Below are positions 52,053 to 60,676 of a DNA stretch of 64,000 bases, piece after piece; the stretch's first letter is position 1, and each line of letters opens with the position of its first letter. The notes under the pieces were generated by a model, which worked only from the letters and a program-made list of their open reading frames with translations, was not told the origin of the DNA and made no database searches. The stretch lies in NCBI RefSeq assembly GCF_002002705.1, contig NZ_MUNS01000041.1, forward strand, positions 1 through 64,000, read 5' to 3'. A program made the position numbers and the translations under genes. The stretch comes from Polaromonas sp. C04 (lineage in GTDB: Bacteria > Pseudomonadota > Gammaproteobacteria > Burkholderiales > Burkholderiaceae_C).

Positions 52053-54353
52053 ATGCAGTCTGTCAGCCTTTCAATCCCGGGCTCAACCGGGGTTTCGCAC
52101 GAGTCTTTGCGCCTGCTCGACGACCCGCAGGAATGGTCCTCATTCAGCCGGCTGGCCGGCCCCGGCGCCGCCTCCTGGGAGTCCAGCGTCATCATCGAAG
52201 GGATGCACTGCGCGGCCTGTGCCCTGACGCTGGAGCGTGCGCTGCTGGCGGTACCGGGTGTCGCCAGCGCGCAGGTCAGCGCGGCCAGTCACCGGGCCCG
52301 GGTGGTCTGGTCCGCCGAGCGGGTGCAGCCGTCGGGCTGGATGCAGGCCATCAAAAAGGCCGGTTACCAGGTGCTGCCCGCCAATGACGCGTTTGCCAGC
52401 GAGCGGCGCCAGCGCGAGAGTCGCCAGGCGCTGTGGCGCTGGCTGGTGGCGGGTCTGTGCATGATGCAGGTCATGATGTACGCCCTGCCGGCATACGTGG
52501 CCCGCCCGGGCGACATGACGGTGGACGCCGCCGGGCTGCTGCGCTGGGCTTCATGGGTGCTGACGCTGCCCGTGATGCTGTTTTCATGCGGTCCGTTTTT
52601 CGCCAGTGCGCTGCGCGACGTGCTGCATCGCCGCATCAGCATGGACTTGCCGGTGGCGCTCGGCATCGCGGTGACGTTTGCCGTCAGCAGCATGGGCACG
52701 TTCGATGCCGCGGGCATTTTCGGTCGCGAGGTCTACTTCGATTCGCTCACGATGTTCGTGTTTTTCCTGCTGACCGGGCGCTGGCTCGAACTTCGCCTGC
52801 GCGATCGCACTGCCGGCGCGCTGGAGGCCTTGATGAATCGGCTGCCGGACAGCGTGCAGCGCCGATGCCCGGATGGCCGCTTTGAACGTGTCGCCGTTCG
52901 CCGCTTGACCGCCGGTGATGTCGTGCTTGTCTTGCCGGGCGAGTCCTTTCCTGCCGATGGCGTGCTGACGCAGGGCCAAACCCACGCTGATGAAGCCCTG
53001 CTGACCGGCGAGTCGCGGCCTGTGCCCCGCTGCGCGGGCGAGCGGGTGATGGCGGGCAGCCACAACCTGTCGGCGGCCGTGCAGATGCGGGTCGAGCATA
53101 CCGGCGAGGGCACCCGTTTCGCCCAGATCGTGGCACTGATGCAGAGCGCATCGCTCGACAAGCCCGCGCTGGCGCGGCTGGCCGATCGCATTGCCAGGCC
53201 ATTCCTGGTCGTCGTGCTGCTGGCGGCTGCGGGCGCCTGCGCATTCTGGTGGCAGCGCGATCCGGGCCACGCACTGATGGTGGCTGTGGCGGTGCTGATC
53301 GTGACCTGCCCCTGCGCCCTGTCGCTGGCCACGCCGGCCGCCATGCTGGCGGCGGCCGGTGCACTGGCGCGCCGCGGTGTTCTGGTGCGCCGCCTGCAGG
53401 CCCTGGAGGCCCTCGCCGGCATCGATACCGTCGTGTTCGACAAGACCGGCACGCTCACCAGCGACGCCATGGTGCTGTGCGCCACTCGCACCCGTGACGG
53501 CGTCAGCGAAGCACAGGCGCTTGCCATGGCGGGCGCGCTCGCGCAGCATTCGCTGCACCCGGTATCGCGCGCGCTGGTAGCGGCCGGGCTGGCCCATGCG
53601 CAGATCGGCGCATGGGTCGCCGACTCGGTCGACGAAGTCGCGGGGCAGGGGCTGTCAGGACCGGTGCGCCGGGCTGCTGGCGCTGCTGCGGCATGGCTGC
53701 GCCTGGGCTCGGCATCGTTTTGCGGCGTGCAGGTGCCCGCGGTGCAGGCGTTGCACGCCTGTCTGAGCGATGGGCAAGGCTGGCTCGCCACGTTCGAGCT
53801 GACCGAGGCAGTGCGCCCCGATGCCCAGGCGATGCTGCACGCGCTGCGGGCCGACGGGATCGAGGTCTGCCTGCTCTCGGGCGATACGCCCCTGGCCGTG
53901 GCCCGCCTTGCGGCGCGGGTCGGCATCGAACAGGCCAGGGGCGGTTGTTCTCCTTCGGACAAGCTGGCGTTTTTGCGCGAAGCCCAACGGCGGGGCCGCA
54001 AGGTGGCCATGGTGGGTGATGGCCTCAACGATGGTCCCGTGCTGGCCGGCGCACATGCGTCATTTGCGTTTGGCCAGGCGGTTCCGCTGGCGCAGGCGCA
54101 GGCCGACTTCGTGGTCATGGGCGACCGGCTGGAGCCTGTGGCGCAGACCTTGCGGCTGGCGCGCCGCACGATGCGCGTCGTGCGTCAAAACCTGGCTTGG
54201 GCCGCGATCTACAACGCCGTCGGCATCCCTCTGGCCGTGCTGGGCTGGCTGCCGGCCTGGCTTGCCGGGCTCGGTATGGCACTGAGCTCCCTGATCGTGG
54301 TGCTCAATGCCTTGCGCCTGTCGAGCGACCCCAAACCGCTGAAGGCAAGTTGA
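52053..54353 (+). CDS. ccoI: Copper-translocating P-type ATPase CcoI (FixI)
   Basis: About 766 residues from ATG 52053 (52032 is an alternative). N-terminal heavy-metal domain with GMHCAACALTLE, eight membrane segments, CPC motif in IVTCPCALSLATPAAMLAAA, phosphorylation site FDKTGTLTSD, HP in QHSLHPVSRAL, hinge VGDGLNDGPVLA. It exports Cu+ to the periplasm to load the Cu(B) of cbb3 oxidase rather than for resistance, as shown for CcoI in other bacteria. Its stop overlaps ccoS. Confidence 0.94.
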   Translation: MQSVSLSIPGSTGVSHESLRLLDDPQEWSSFSRLAGPGAASWESSVIIEGMHCAACALTLERALLAVPGVASAQVSAASHRARVVWSAERVQPSGWMQAIKKAGYQVLPANDAFASERRQRESRQALWRWLVAGLCMMQVMMYALPAYVARPGDMTVDAAGLLRWASWVLTLPVMLFSCGPFFASALRDVLHRRISMDLPVALGIAVTFAVSSMGTFDAAGIFGREVYFDSLTMFVFFLLTGRWLELRLRDRTAGALEALMNRLPDSVQRRCPDGRFERVAVRRLTAGDVVLVLPGESFPADGVLTQGQTHADEALLTGESRPVPRCAGERVMAGSHNLSAAVQMRVEHTGEGTRFAQIVALMQSASLDKPALARLADRIARPFLVVVLLAAAGACAFWWQRDPGHALMVAVAVLIVTCPCALSLATPAAMLAAAGALARRGVLVRRLQALEALAGIDTVVFDKTGTLTSDAMVLCATRTRDGVSEAQALAMAGALAQHSLHPVSRALVAAGLAHAQIGAWVADSVDEVAGQGLSGPVRRAAGAAAAWLRLGSASFCGVQVPAVQALHACLSDGQGWLATFELTEAVRPDAQAMLHALRADGIEVCLLSGDTPLAVARLAARVGIEQARGGCSPSDKLAFLREAQRRGRKVAMVGDGLNDGPVLAGAHASFAFGQAVPLAQAQADFVVMGDRLEPVAQTLRLARRTMRVVRQNLAWAAIYNAVGIPLAVLGWLPAWLAGLGMALSSLIVVLNALRLSSDPKPLKAS

Positions 54354-54490
54354 TGGACATCCTGTTTTTGCTGATTCCGTTGTCCGTCGTCCTGGTGTTC
54401 GTCATTCTGGGCGCGCTCTGGTGGGCCGTGCATCGTGGGCAATTTGACGACGTCGAGGCGGAAGGCGAGCGAATTCTCCACGATTCTTGA
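54353..54490 (+). CDS. ccoS: cbb3 oxidase assembly protein CcoS
   Basis: 45 residues: one membrane helix (ILFLLIPLSVVLVFVILGAL), then WWAVHRGQFDDVEAEGERIL. Typical of CcoS; the start ATG overlaps the ccoI stop (TGATG). Needed for maturation of the oxidase cofactors in other species. Confidence 0.93.
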   Translation: MDILFLLIPLSVVLVFVILGALWWAVHRGQFDDVEAEGERILHDS

Positions 54491-54496
54491 ATGCCC

Positions 54497-54510
54497 TTGA
54501 TATGCATCAA
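54497..54510. promoter_or_regulatory. Perfect FNR/ANR box upstream of ccoN
   Basis: TTGATATGCATCAA is a perfect match to the consensus TTGAT-N4-ATCAA. It is 60 bp before the ccoN start, giving the oxidase operon its own oxygen-responsive promoter separate from that of ccoI-ccoS. Confidence 0.85.
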
Positions 54511-54570
54511 ATTCGAGGCGGCATCGCTCTCTGAAACTCGAAACGAAGCCATTAATTTGAGGGGAATCTG

Positions 54571-56007
54571 ATGAATTTGCCAAACAGGCAGGCAACTGAG
54601 TACAACGATACGGTGGTGCGGCAATTCGCCATCATGACGGTGATCTGGGGTGTCGTCGGCATGTTGGTTGGCGTGTTCATCGCGTCCGAACTGATCTGGC
54701 CCGACATCAACATGGGCATTCCCTGGCTCAGCTACGGCCGGCTGCGTCCGCTGCACACCAATGCGGTGATCTTTGCGTTTGGGGGGTCTGGCCTGTTTGC
54801 CGCCTCCTACTACGTGGTGCAGCGCACCAGCCAGGTTCGGCTGTTCGGCGACAAGCTTGCCGCATTCACTTTTTGGGGCTGGCAGGCCGTCATCGTGGCG
54901 GCGGCCATTTCGCTGCCTCTGGGCTATACGCAGGGCAAGGAGTATGCCGAGCTGGAATGGCCCATCGATATCCTGATTACCCTGGTCTGGCTGGCGTACG
55001 CCGTTGTGTTCTTTGGTACGGTCGGTACCCGCAAGGTCCGCCATATCTATGTGGCCAACTGGTTTTTCGGCGCCTACATCATCGCCATTGCGCTCTTGCA
55101 TGTGGTCAACAGCGCGGCCATTCCGGCCGGGTTCATGAAATCCTACTCGGCCTATTCCGGCGTCCAGGACGCCATGGTCCAGTGGTGGTACGGCCACAAC
55201 GCGGTGGGATTTTTGCTCACGGCGGGTTTTCTGGGCATGATGTACTACTTCATTCCGAAGCAGGCGGAGCGGCCGATTTACTCGTACCGGCTGTCCATCG
55301 TGCACTTCTGGGCGCTGATCTTCACTTACATGTGGGCGGGCCCGCACCACCTTCACTACACCGCGCTGCCGGACTGGGCGCAATCGGTGGGCATGGTGTT
55401 TTCGCTGATTCTGCTGGCGCCCAGCTGGGGCGGCATGATCAACGGCATCATGACGCTGTCGGGCGCCTGGCACAAGCTGCGTGACGACCCGATCCTGCGC
55501 TTCCTGATTGTCTCGCTCTCGTTCTACGGCATGAGCACGTTCGAGGGGCCGATGATGTCGATCAAGACCGTCAATGCGCTGTCGCACTACACCGACTGGG
55601 GCATTGGCCACGTGCACTCGGGGGCGATGGGCTGGGTCGGTCTGGTCACCATGGGCAGCATGTACTACCTGATTCCGCGCGTGTTCGGGCGCAGGCAGAT
55701 GTACAGCGTGAAGGCCATCGAGCTGCATTTCTGGATCGCGACCATCGGCATCGTGGCCTACATCTCCGCCATGTGGATTGCCGGCGTGATGCAGGGCCTG
55801 ATGTGGCGCGCCGTGAATCCCGACGGCACGCTGACCTATACCTTTGTCGAAGGCGTGAAGGCAACGTATCCGTTCTACGTGCTGCGTATGCTGGGCGGCC
55901 TGCTGTACCTCAGCGGCATGCTGGTCATGCTCTGGAACACGTTCAAGACGGTGGCCGCGGGTCGTTCGGTCAATGTCACCATTCCCGCCGCCGCGGCGCA
56001 CGCCTGA
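54571..56007 (+). CDS. ccoN: cbb3-type cytochrome c oxidase subunit I
   Basis: 478 residues with 12 membrane helices. [60 protein letters not shown] and [20 protein letters not shown] hold the His ligands for the low-spin heme, heme b3 and CuB. AGGGG lies before the ATG. The catalytic subunit of the high-affinity terminal oxidase. Confidence 0.97.
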   Translation: MNLPNRQATEYNDTVVRQFAIMTVIWGVVGMLVGVFIASELIWPDINMGIPWLSYGRLRPLHTNAVIFAFGGSGLFAASYYVVQRTSQVRLFGDKLAAFTFWGWQAVIVAAAISLPLGYTQGKEYAELEWPIDILITLVWLAYAVVFFGTVGTRKVRHIYVANWFFGAYIIAIALLHVVNSAAIPAGFMKSYSAYSGVQDAMVQWWYGHNAVGFLLTAGFLGMMYYFIPKQAERPIYSYRLSIVHFWALIFTYMWAGPHHLHYTALPDWAQSVGMVFSLILLAPSWGGMINGIMTLSGAWHKLRDDPILRFLIVSLSFYGMSTFEGPMMSIKTVNALSHYTDWGIGHVHSGAMGWVGLVTMGSMYYLIPRVFGRRQMYSVKAIELHFWIATIGIVAYISAMWIAGVMQGLMWRAVNPDGTLTYTFVEGVKATYPFYVLRMLGGLLYLSGMLVMLWNTFKTVAAGRSVNVTIPAAAAHA

Positions 56008-56018
56008 GGAAACGCATC

Positions 56019-56645
56019 ATGTCGAACAACAATAGTGCCGGTGGTTTCTCCCATGAGAGGATCGAGACCAGCAATTTCCTGATGATCGTGATGATCCTGC
56101 TGGTCCTGGCCGTTGGCGGGCTGGTGGAGATCGTCCCCTTGTTTTTCCAGAGATCCACCACCGAGCCGATCGAGGGGGTGCATCCGCGCACGCCGCTGCA
56201 GCAGGCGGGATTTGACATCTACCTGCGCGAGGGCTGCTATGGCTGCCACTCGCAAATGATTCGTCCGTTCCGCTCTGAAACCCTGCGCTATGGCCACTAC
56301 TCGGTGGCCGGTGAATCGGTCTATGACCACCCGTTTCAATGGGGCAGCAAGCGCACCGGACCGGACCTGGCTCGTGTCGGCGGCAAGTACAGCGACGAGT
56401 GGCAACGCATCCATCTGAACAATCCGCGCGATGTGGTGCCCGAGTCCAACATGCCGGCGTATTCCTGGCTGGCCACCAGCAAGGTGGATGCCGATGCGCT
56501 GCCCCGGCACCTGAGGGCGCTGCGCAGTGTGGGCGTGCCCTATACCGATGCGCAGATTGCCAGTGCCGCGGACGAGGTCAGGGGCAAGACCGAAATGGAA
56601 GCGTTGATTGCCTATCTGCAAGGCTTGGGCCTTGCCCTCAAATAA
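56019..56645 (+). CDS. ccoO: cbb3-type cytochrome c oxidase subunit II (mono-heme cytochrome c)
   Basis: 208 residues from ATG 56019 with GAGGAAA upstream. One N-terminal membrane helix ([20 protein letters not shown]), heme-c site CYGCH in [20 protein letters not shown], axial Met region [14 protein letters not shown]. Transfers electrons from CcoP to CcoN. Confidence 0.96.
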   Translation: MSNNNSAGGFSHERIETSNFLMIVMILLVLAVGGLVEIVPLFFQRSTTEPIEGVHPRTPLQQAGFDIYLREGCYGCHSQMIRPFRSETLRYGHYSVAGESVYDHPFQWGSKRTGPDLARVGGKYSDEWQRIHLNNPRDVVPESNMPAYSWLATSKVDADALPRHLRALRSVGVPYTDAQIASAADEVRGKTEMEALIAYLQGLGLALK

Positions 56646-56664
56646 CCGTCAGGGAGATCACCTC

Positions 56665-56802
56665 ATGAGTGTCAACACCGTGCATGCCATCGCCTACCTC
56701 ATCAGCTTTGCCACCTTCATCGGCATCATGGTCTGGGCCTGTTTGGGGCGCAATGCGAAGGCATTCGAGGAAGCGGCCAATTTGCCGTTCGAGCAGGATT
56801 GA
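56665..56802 (+). CDS. ccoQ: cbb3-type oxidase small subunit CcoQ (FixQ)
   Basis: 45 residues with a single membrane helix (AIAYLISFATFIGIMVWACL) and a short hydrophilic tail ending in PFEQD. AGGGAG precedes the ATG. Stabilises the complex. Confidence 0.9.
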   Translation: MSVNTVHAIAYLISFATFIGIMVWACLGRNAKAFEEAANLPFEQD

Positions 56803-56827
56803 GTAACCGCGAAAGGGCAATCAGCAA

Positions 56828-57745
56828 ATGAGTGACTTCACAAGCAACTTCTGGTCGGTCTATGTCGCGGCCATCACCCTCATCGGGATCGTGGCGTGCT
56901 TGCTGCTGCTGTGGTTCAGCGGCAAGGCCAAGGCGAACACGGCCGGTGACAACACGACGGGCCATGTGTGGGACGGCGACCTGCGTGAAATGAACAACCC
57001 CTTGCCGCGCTGGTGGGTCGGGTTGTTCATCATCACCGTTTTGTTTGCGCTGGTGTATCTGGCCCTGTACCCGGGACTCGGAACGTATCCGGGCCTGCTG
57101 GGCTGGACCTCGCGCGGCCAGTATCAAACCGAGGTGAGCAAGGGCAACGCAGAAGTGGCGCCCTTGTATGCCAGGTATTCCAGCATGAAGCCTGAAGATG
57201 TTGCGGCCGACGCGCAGGCCATGGCGATTGGCGAGCGCCTGTTCATGAACAACTGTGCCCAATGTCATGGATCGGATGCGCGCGGCGGCAATGGCTTTCC
57301 CAATTTGACGGACAGCGACTGGCTGTATGGCGGCACGCCCGACAAGATCATCGAAACGATCACTCATGGCCGGATCGGCAACATGCCGCCCATGGCCGCC
57401 GCCGTGGGCTCGGCGGACGATGTGAAGAACGTGGCGCAGTACGTCCTGAGCCTGTCGGGGAGCCCCCACGACTCGCTTCGGGCCGCGCTTGGCAAGCCAA
57501 AATTCGCGGTCTGCGCCGCCTGTCACGGCGTTGATGGCAAGGGCAATCAGGCCATCGGCGCGCCGAACCTGACCGATGACATCTGGCTCCACGGGTATGG
57601 CGAAAAGGCGATCGTGGCGATGATCAACAACGGCATGACGAACCAGATGCCGGCGCAGGAAAACAGGCTGACCGAGCCCCAAATTCATGTGCTTGCGTCA
57701 TATGTCTGGGGGTTGTCCAACAAGCCGTCCCCTGTCTCCCGGTAG
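56828..57745 (+). CDS. ccoP: cbb3-type oxidase subunit III, diheme cytochrome c
   Basis: 305 residues. Two membrane helices (9-30 and 62-82) with the FixP_N motif DGDLREMNNPLPRWWVGLF, then two cytochrome-c domains with CAQCH and CAACH. Both heme sites and axial Met regions (GNMPPMA, NQMPAQ) are intact. It takes electrons from soluble cytochromes. Confidence 0.96.
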   Translation: MSDFTSNFWSVYVAAITLIGIVACLLLLWFSGKAKANTAGDNTTGHVWDGDLREMNNPLPRWWVGLFIITVLFALVYLALYPGLGTYPGLLGWTSRGQYQTEVSKGNAEVAPLYARYSSMKPEDVAADAQAMAIGERLFMNNCAQCHGSDARGGNGFPNLTDSDWLYGGTPDKIIETITHGRIGNMPPMAAAVGSADDVKNVAQYVLSLSGSPHDSLRAALGKPKFAVCAACHGVDGKGNQAIGAPNLTDDIWLHGYGEKAIVAMINNGMTNQMPAQENRLTEPQIHVLASYVWGLSNKPSPVSR

Positions 57746-57779
57746 GCTATCTGGTGATCGCCAGGCACGCCTTTTGACC

Positions 57780-59234
57780 ATGTCCGACCCGAGCGCGAGA
57801 AAGATCATCCCGATCACGGTGCAGTCCGCGCCGAAAGGCGGCCCCGCTGAACCCGGTCCGGCCATGCACTCGTTGTACGAGGCCCAGAAGAAGATTTACC
57901 CGCGCAGCGTCGCCGGCTTGTTCACCCGCTGGCGCTGGGTCATGGTGGCTTTGACCCAGTTGGTGTACTACGGCCTGCCGTGGCTGAATTGGGGGCAGCG
58001 CCAGGCCGTTTTGTTCGACCTGGGGACACGCCGGTTTTACATTTTCGGGCTGGTGCTGTATCCGCAGGACTTTATCTACCTGACGGGCCTGCTTGTGATC
58101 TCGGCGCTGTCATTGTTCCTCTTTACAGCGGTTGCCGGGCGGTTATGGTGCGGCTATACCTGCCCGCAAACGATTTACACCGAAATATTCTTGTGGATCG
58201 AGCACAAGCTCGAGGGCGATCGCATGGCGCGCATGCGGCTGGATGCGGCGCCTCTGTCGGCCAACAAGCTGCTGCGCAAAGGCAGCAAGCATTTCGTGTG
58301 GATCGTCCTGTCGTTGTGGACGGGCTTCACCTTTGTCGGCTACTTCTCGCCGATCAGGGCGCTTGGGACTGAATTTCTGCATGCCCAGGTGACGTCCTGG
58401 GAAGTGTTCTGGACGTTCTTTTATGGGTTTGCAACTTATGGCGCGGCTGGATTCATGCGCGAGCAGGTCTGCAAATACATGTGCCCCTACGCCCGCTTTC
58501 AGAGCGCGATGTTCGACCGGGACACGTTGATCGTGACCTATGACACCGCACGCGGAGAGCCACGGGGCCGGCGCGCACGCAGTGCCGACCCGGCGACGCT
58601 CGATCTGGGCGCCTGCATCGACTGCACGCTGTGTGTGCAAGTGTGTCCCACCGGCATCGACATCCGCGAAGGGCTTCAATACGAATGCATCGGTTGCGGA
58701 GCCTGCGTCGACGTGTGCGACACAGTGATGGACAAGATGGGCTACGCGCGCGGGCTGATCAAATATTCGACCGAAAATGCCGTCGAGCAGCGTTGGTCGC
58801 GCTCGCAGATATGGCGCCGGGTACTGCGTCCACGGGTCCTGGTATACAGCGCCATCCTGGCCGCCATCTCCCTGGCCGTGGTGTTCAACCTGGCGATGCG
58901 CACCCCGTTCCGGGTGGATGTGGTGCGGGATCGGGGCACGCTGGCGCGCGTCGTGAACGGCGGCCTGGTGGAAAATGTGTACCAGCTCCAGATCATGAAT
59001 GCCACCGAGTCGGCCCAGCACTACCGCATCACGGCCACCGGCTTGCCGGGATTGAGCGTGGTGACCGACAACACCGTGATGGTCGATGCAACGAAGTCGC
59101 GCTGGGTGGCGCTGCGCCTGCAGCTCCCCCCGGATGCAGCCCCGGCGGGATCCCACCCGATCCGGCTCGCCATCGAGGCGCTGGATTCACCGGGGCGGCT
59201 GGTCGAAAAATCTGTGTTTCTGGTCCCCCGGTAA
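57780..59234 (+). CDS. ccoG: Cytochrome oxidase accessory protein CcoG (FixG/RdxA)
   Basis: 484 residues from ATG 57780. Five or so membrane segments, membrane CxxxC in RLWCGYTCPQTIYTE, two 4Fe-4S binding sets in CIDCTLCVQVCPTG and CIGCGACVDVCDTV, and a C-terminal immunoglobulin-like periplasmic domain. In other bacteria it reduces Cu2+ to Cu+ for cbb3 assembly. Confidence 0.95.
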   Translation: MSDPSARKIIPITVQSAPKGGPAEPGPAMHSLYEAQKKIYPRSVAGLFTRWRWVMVALTQLVYYGLPWLNWGQRQAVLFDLGTRRFYIFGLVLYPQDFIYLTGLLVISALSLFLFTAVAGRLWCGYTCPQTIYTEIFLWIEHKLEGDRMARMRLDAAPLSANKLLRKGSKHFVWIVLSLWTGFTFVGYFSPIRALGTEFLHAQVTSWEVFWTFFYGFATYGAAGFMREQVCKYMCPYARFQSAMFDRDTLIVTYDTARGEPRGRRARSADPATLDLGACIDCTLCVQVCPTGIDIREGLQYECIGCGACVDVCDTVMDKMGYARGLIKYSTENAVEQRWSRSQIWRRVLRPRVLVYSAILAAISLAVVFNLAMRTPFRVDVVRDRGTLARVVNGGLVENVYQLQIMNATESAQHYRITATGLPGLSVVTDNTVMVDATKSRWVALRLQLPPDAAPAGSHPIRLAIEALDSPGRLVEKSVFLVPR

Positions 59235-59243
59235 GGAGTAAAT

Positions 59244-59468
59244 ATGAAAGACGATCGTGCGCGGCGACCCTGGTGGAAATTCGGCCTTCTCTGGATGGTG
59301 ATTGCGGGCCCTGCCTTGATGGTCATGATCAGTTTCACATTGGCCTACCTTGCCGTTACCTTCCCGGACCCCGTGGAAGACAGTTACTACCACCAGGGGG
59401 CCGGGACCCACCGCGGCGCGGCCACGCTCGGGGCTGTACCCAAGGCGCCCGTGGCGACCCAACCCTGA
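59244..59468 (+). CDS. ccoH: CcoH/FixH-family assembly protein (short)
   Basis: 74 residues: PWWKFGLLWMVIAGPALMVM begins a single membrane helix, followed by TFPDPVEDSYYHQG, the FixH motif. It is shorter than classical CcoH (~160), lacking the C-terminal periplasmic domain, a reduced form frequent in Burkholderiales. GTAAGGAGTAA before the ATG. Confidence 0.85.
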   Translation: MKDDRARRPWWKFGLLWMVIAGPALMVMISFTLAYLAVTFPDPVEDSYYHQGAGTHRGAATLGAVPKAPVATQP

Positions 59469-59501
59469 GGTGCGGCGGTGCACCAGCAACGGGAGAAGAG
59501 C

Positions 59502-59738
59502 ATGTGGACGCGAAGGTTGATGTGGATCGTATGGCCGGCATTTCTGGTGGCCGGCGCGTTGGAGATGCTGGTGTTTGCCGTGGTGGATCCGCAAGATCTG
59601 CGCTGGTTTGGGCAGCCGGTCGCGATGTCCAGTCTGGGCGTTTACACCCTCGCGTTCTTCGCCTTCTGGGTCATTACCATGGTGTCGAGCGCGCTGACCG
59701 CGCTGCTGGCGATGTCAGCGGCCGAGGTCAATCACTGA
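59502..59738 (+). CDS. Small two-helix membrane protein of the cco operon, unknown function
   Basis: 78 residues from ATG 59502 (GGGAGA 6 bases before). Two membrane helices: MWIVWPAFLVAGALEMLVFA and LGVYTLAFFAFWVITMVSSA, joined by a PQDLRWFGQP loop. No family is recognised with certainty, but the position (34 bp after ccoH) and orientation place it in the cbb3 operon, so a role in assembly is possible. Confidence 0.75.
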   Translation: MWTRRLMWIVWPAFLVAGALEMLVFAVVDPQDLRWFGQPVAMSSLGVYTLAFFAFWVITMVSSALTALLAMSAAEVNH

Positions 59739-59764
59739 ACCCCGGCCGGTGCCGGCGCACCGGT

Positions 59765-60556
59765 TTAGTGGCAGGCCACGGGATGGGCCATGTGTTGCAA
59801 GGCGGGCGTATTCAGAATGCGGATATGGCGCTGCCTGACCTCGACAATGCCGTCTTCCGCAAATTTCGAGAATGTGCGGCTGACCGTTTCCAGCTTGAGG
59901 CCGAGGTAGCTGCCTATTTCTTCGCGCGTCATGCGCAGCACCAGCTCGGATGGCGAGAAGCCGCGTGCATGCAGGCGCTGCGCCAGATTCAGTAAAAATG
60001 CCGCCAGGCGCTCTTCGGCCCGCATGCTGCCCAGCAGCAGCATGACCCCGTGCTCGCGCACGATCTCGCGGCTCATGATCTTGTGGACATGGCGCTGCAG
60101 GGCATTGACTTCGCGCGACAGCTCCTCGATCCGCTCGAATGGCATGACGCAGACTTCGGCGTCCTCCAGTGCGACGGCATTGCAGGTGTGATGATCGTTG
60201 ACGATGCCGTCCAGCCCCACGACTTCTCCGGCCATCTGGAAGCCCGTGACCTGATCGCGCCCGTCCTCGGCCGCCACACAGGTTTTGAAGAAACCCGTGC
60301 GAATGGCATAGAGCGCGTTGAACTTCTCACCATTGTGGAACAACGTGGCCCCGCGCTTGACCTTGCGCCTCGTGGTCACCAGCTCGTCGATACGGCGCAA
60401 TTCTTCGGCATTCAGATCCAAAGGCATGCACAACTCCCGCAAGTTGCAATTGGAGCAGGCGACCTTGATGGTTTGCGGCTTCATGTTGAGCGGTACGACG
60501 CCAGCTTTGAAAACTGCGACGGGTTCCTTCGTTGGATCGGCAATGGGAATAAACAT
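59765..60556 (-). CDS. fnr: FNR-type oxygen-sensing regulator (Crp/Fnr family)
   Basis: 263 residues. N-terminal Cys34, Cys37, Cys43 (CSNCNLREL then C) plus a later Cys in DAEVCVMPFERI give the four ligands of the oxygen-labile 4Fe-4S cluster. The effector barrel follows, then the HTH EIGSYLGLKLETVSRTFSKF, whose E-x2-S-R recognises TTGAT. It activates anaerobic and microaerobic genes; an FNR box 51 bp before its own start suggests autoregulation. Confidence 0.95.
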   Translation of the reverse strand: MFIPIADPTKEPVAVFKAGVVPLNMKPQTIKVACSNCNLRELCMPLDLNAEELRRIDELVTTRRKVKRGATLFHNGEKFNALYAIRTGFFKTCVAAEDGRDQVTGFQMAGEVVGLDGIVNDHHTCNAVALEDAEVCVMPFERIEELSREVNALQRHVHKIMSREIVREHGVMLLLGSMRAEERLAAFLLNLAQRLHARGFSPSELVLRMTREEIGSYLGLKLETVSRTFSKFAEDGIVEVRQRHIRILNTPALQHMAHPVACH

Positions 60557-60606
60557 GCTGTCCTCCTGATGTGGCTCAATTGTTGATGAGCAAGTATCGC
60601 TCCAGG

Positions 60607-60620
60607 TTGACTTATGTCAA
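60607..60620. promoter_or_regulatory. FNR box between fnr and hemN
   Basis: TTGACTTATGTCAA, a perfect palindrome of the TTGAC-N4-GTCAA type. It is 51 bp from fnr and 57 bp from the hemN start used here. It overlaps an in-frame ATG at 60614, which therefore cannot be the hemN start. Confidence 0.75.
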
Positions 60621-60676
60621 TCGACTTTTGGGCAATCGACGGCACAGTGGGAACATGCAAGAACAGGATGCCGTTG

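Noticed and set aside
54304-56001. 565-residue minus-strand open frame opposite ccoN
   Set aside because: Shadow of ccoN; rich in His/Arg/Asp as expected from antisense reading, no domain.
60614-60676. Upstream ATG at 60614 as the hemN start
   Set aside because: It lies inside the FNR box at 60607-60620, and the extra residues do not match HemN proteins.
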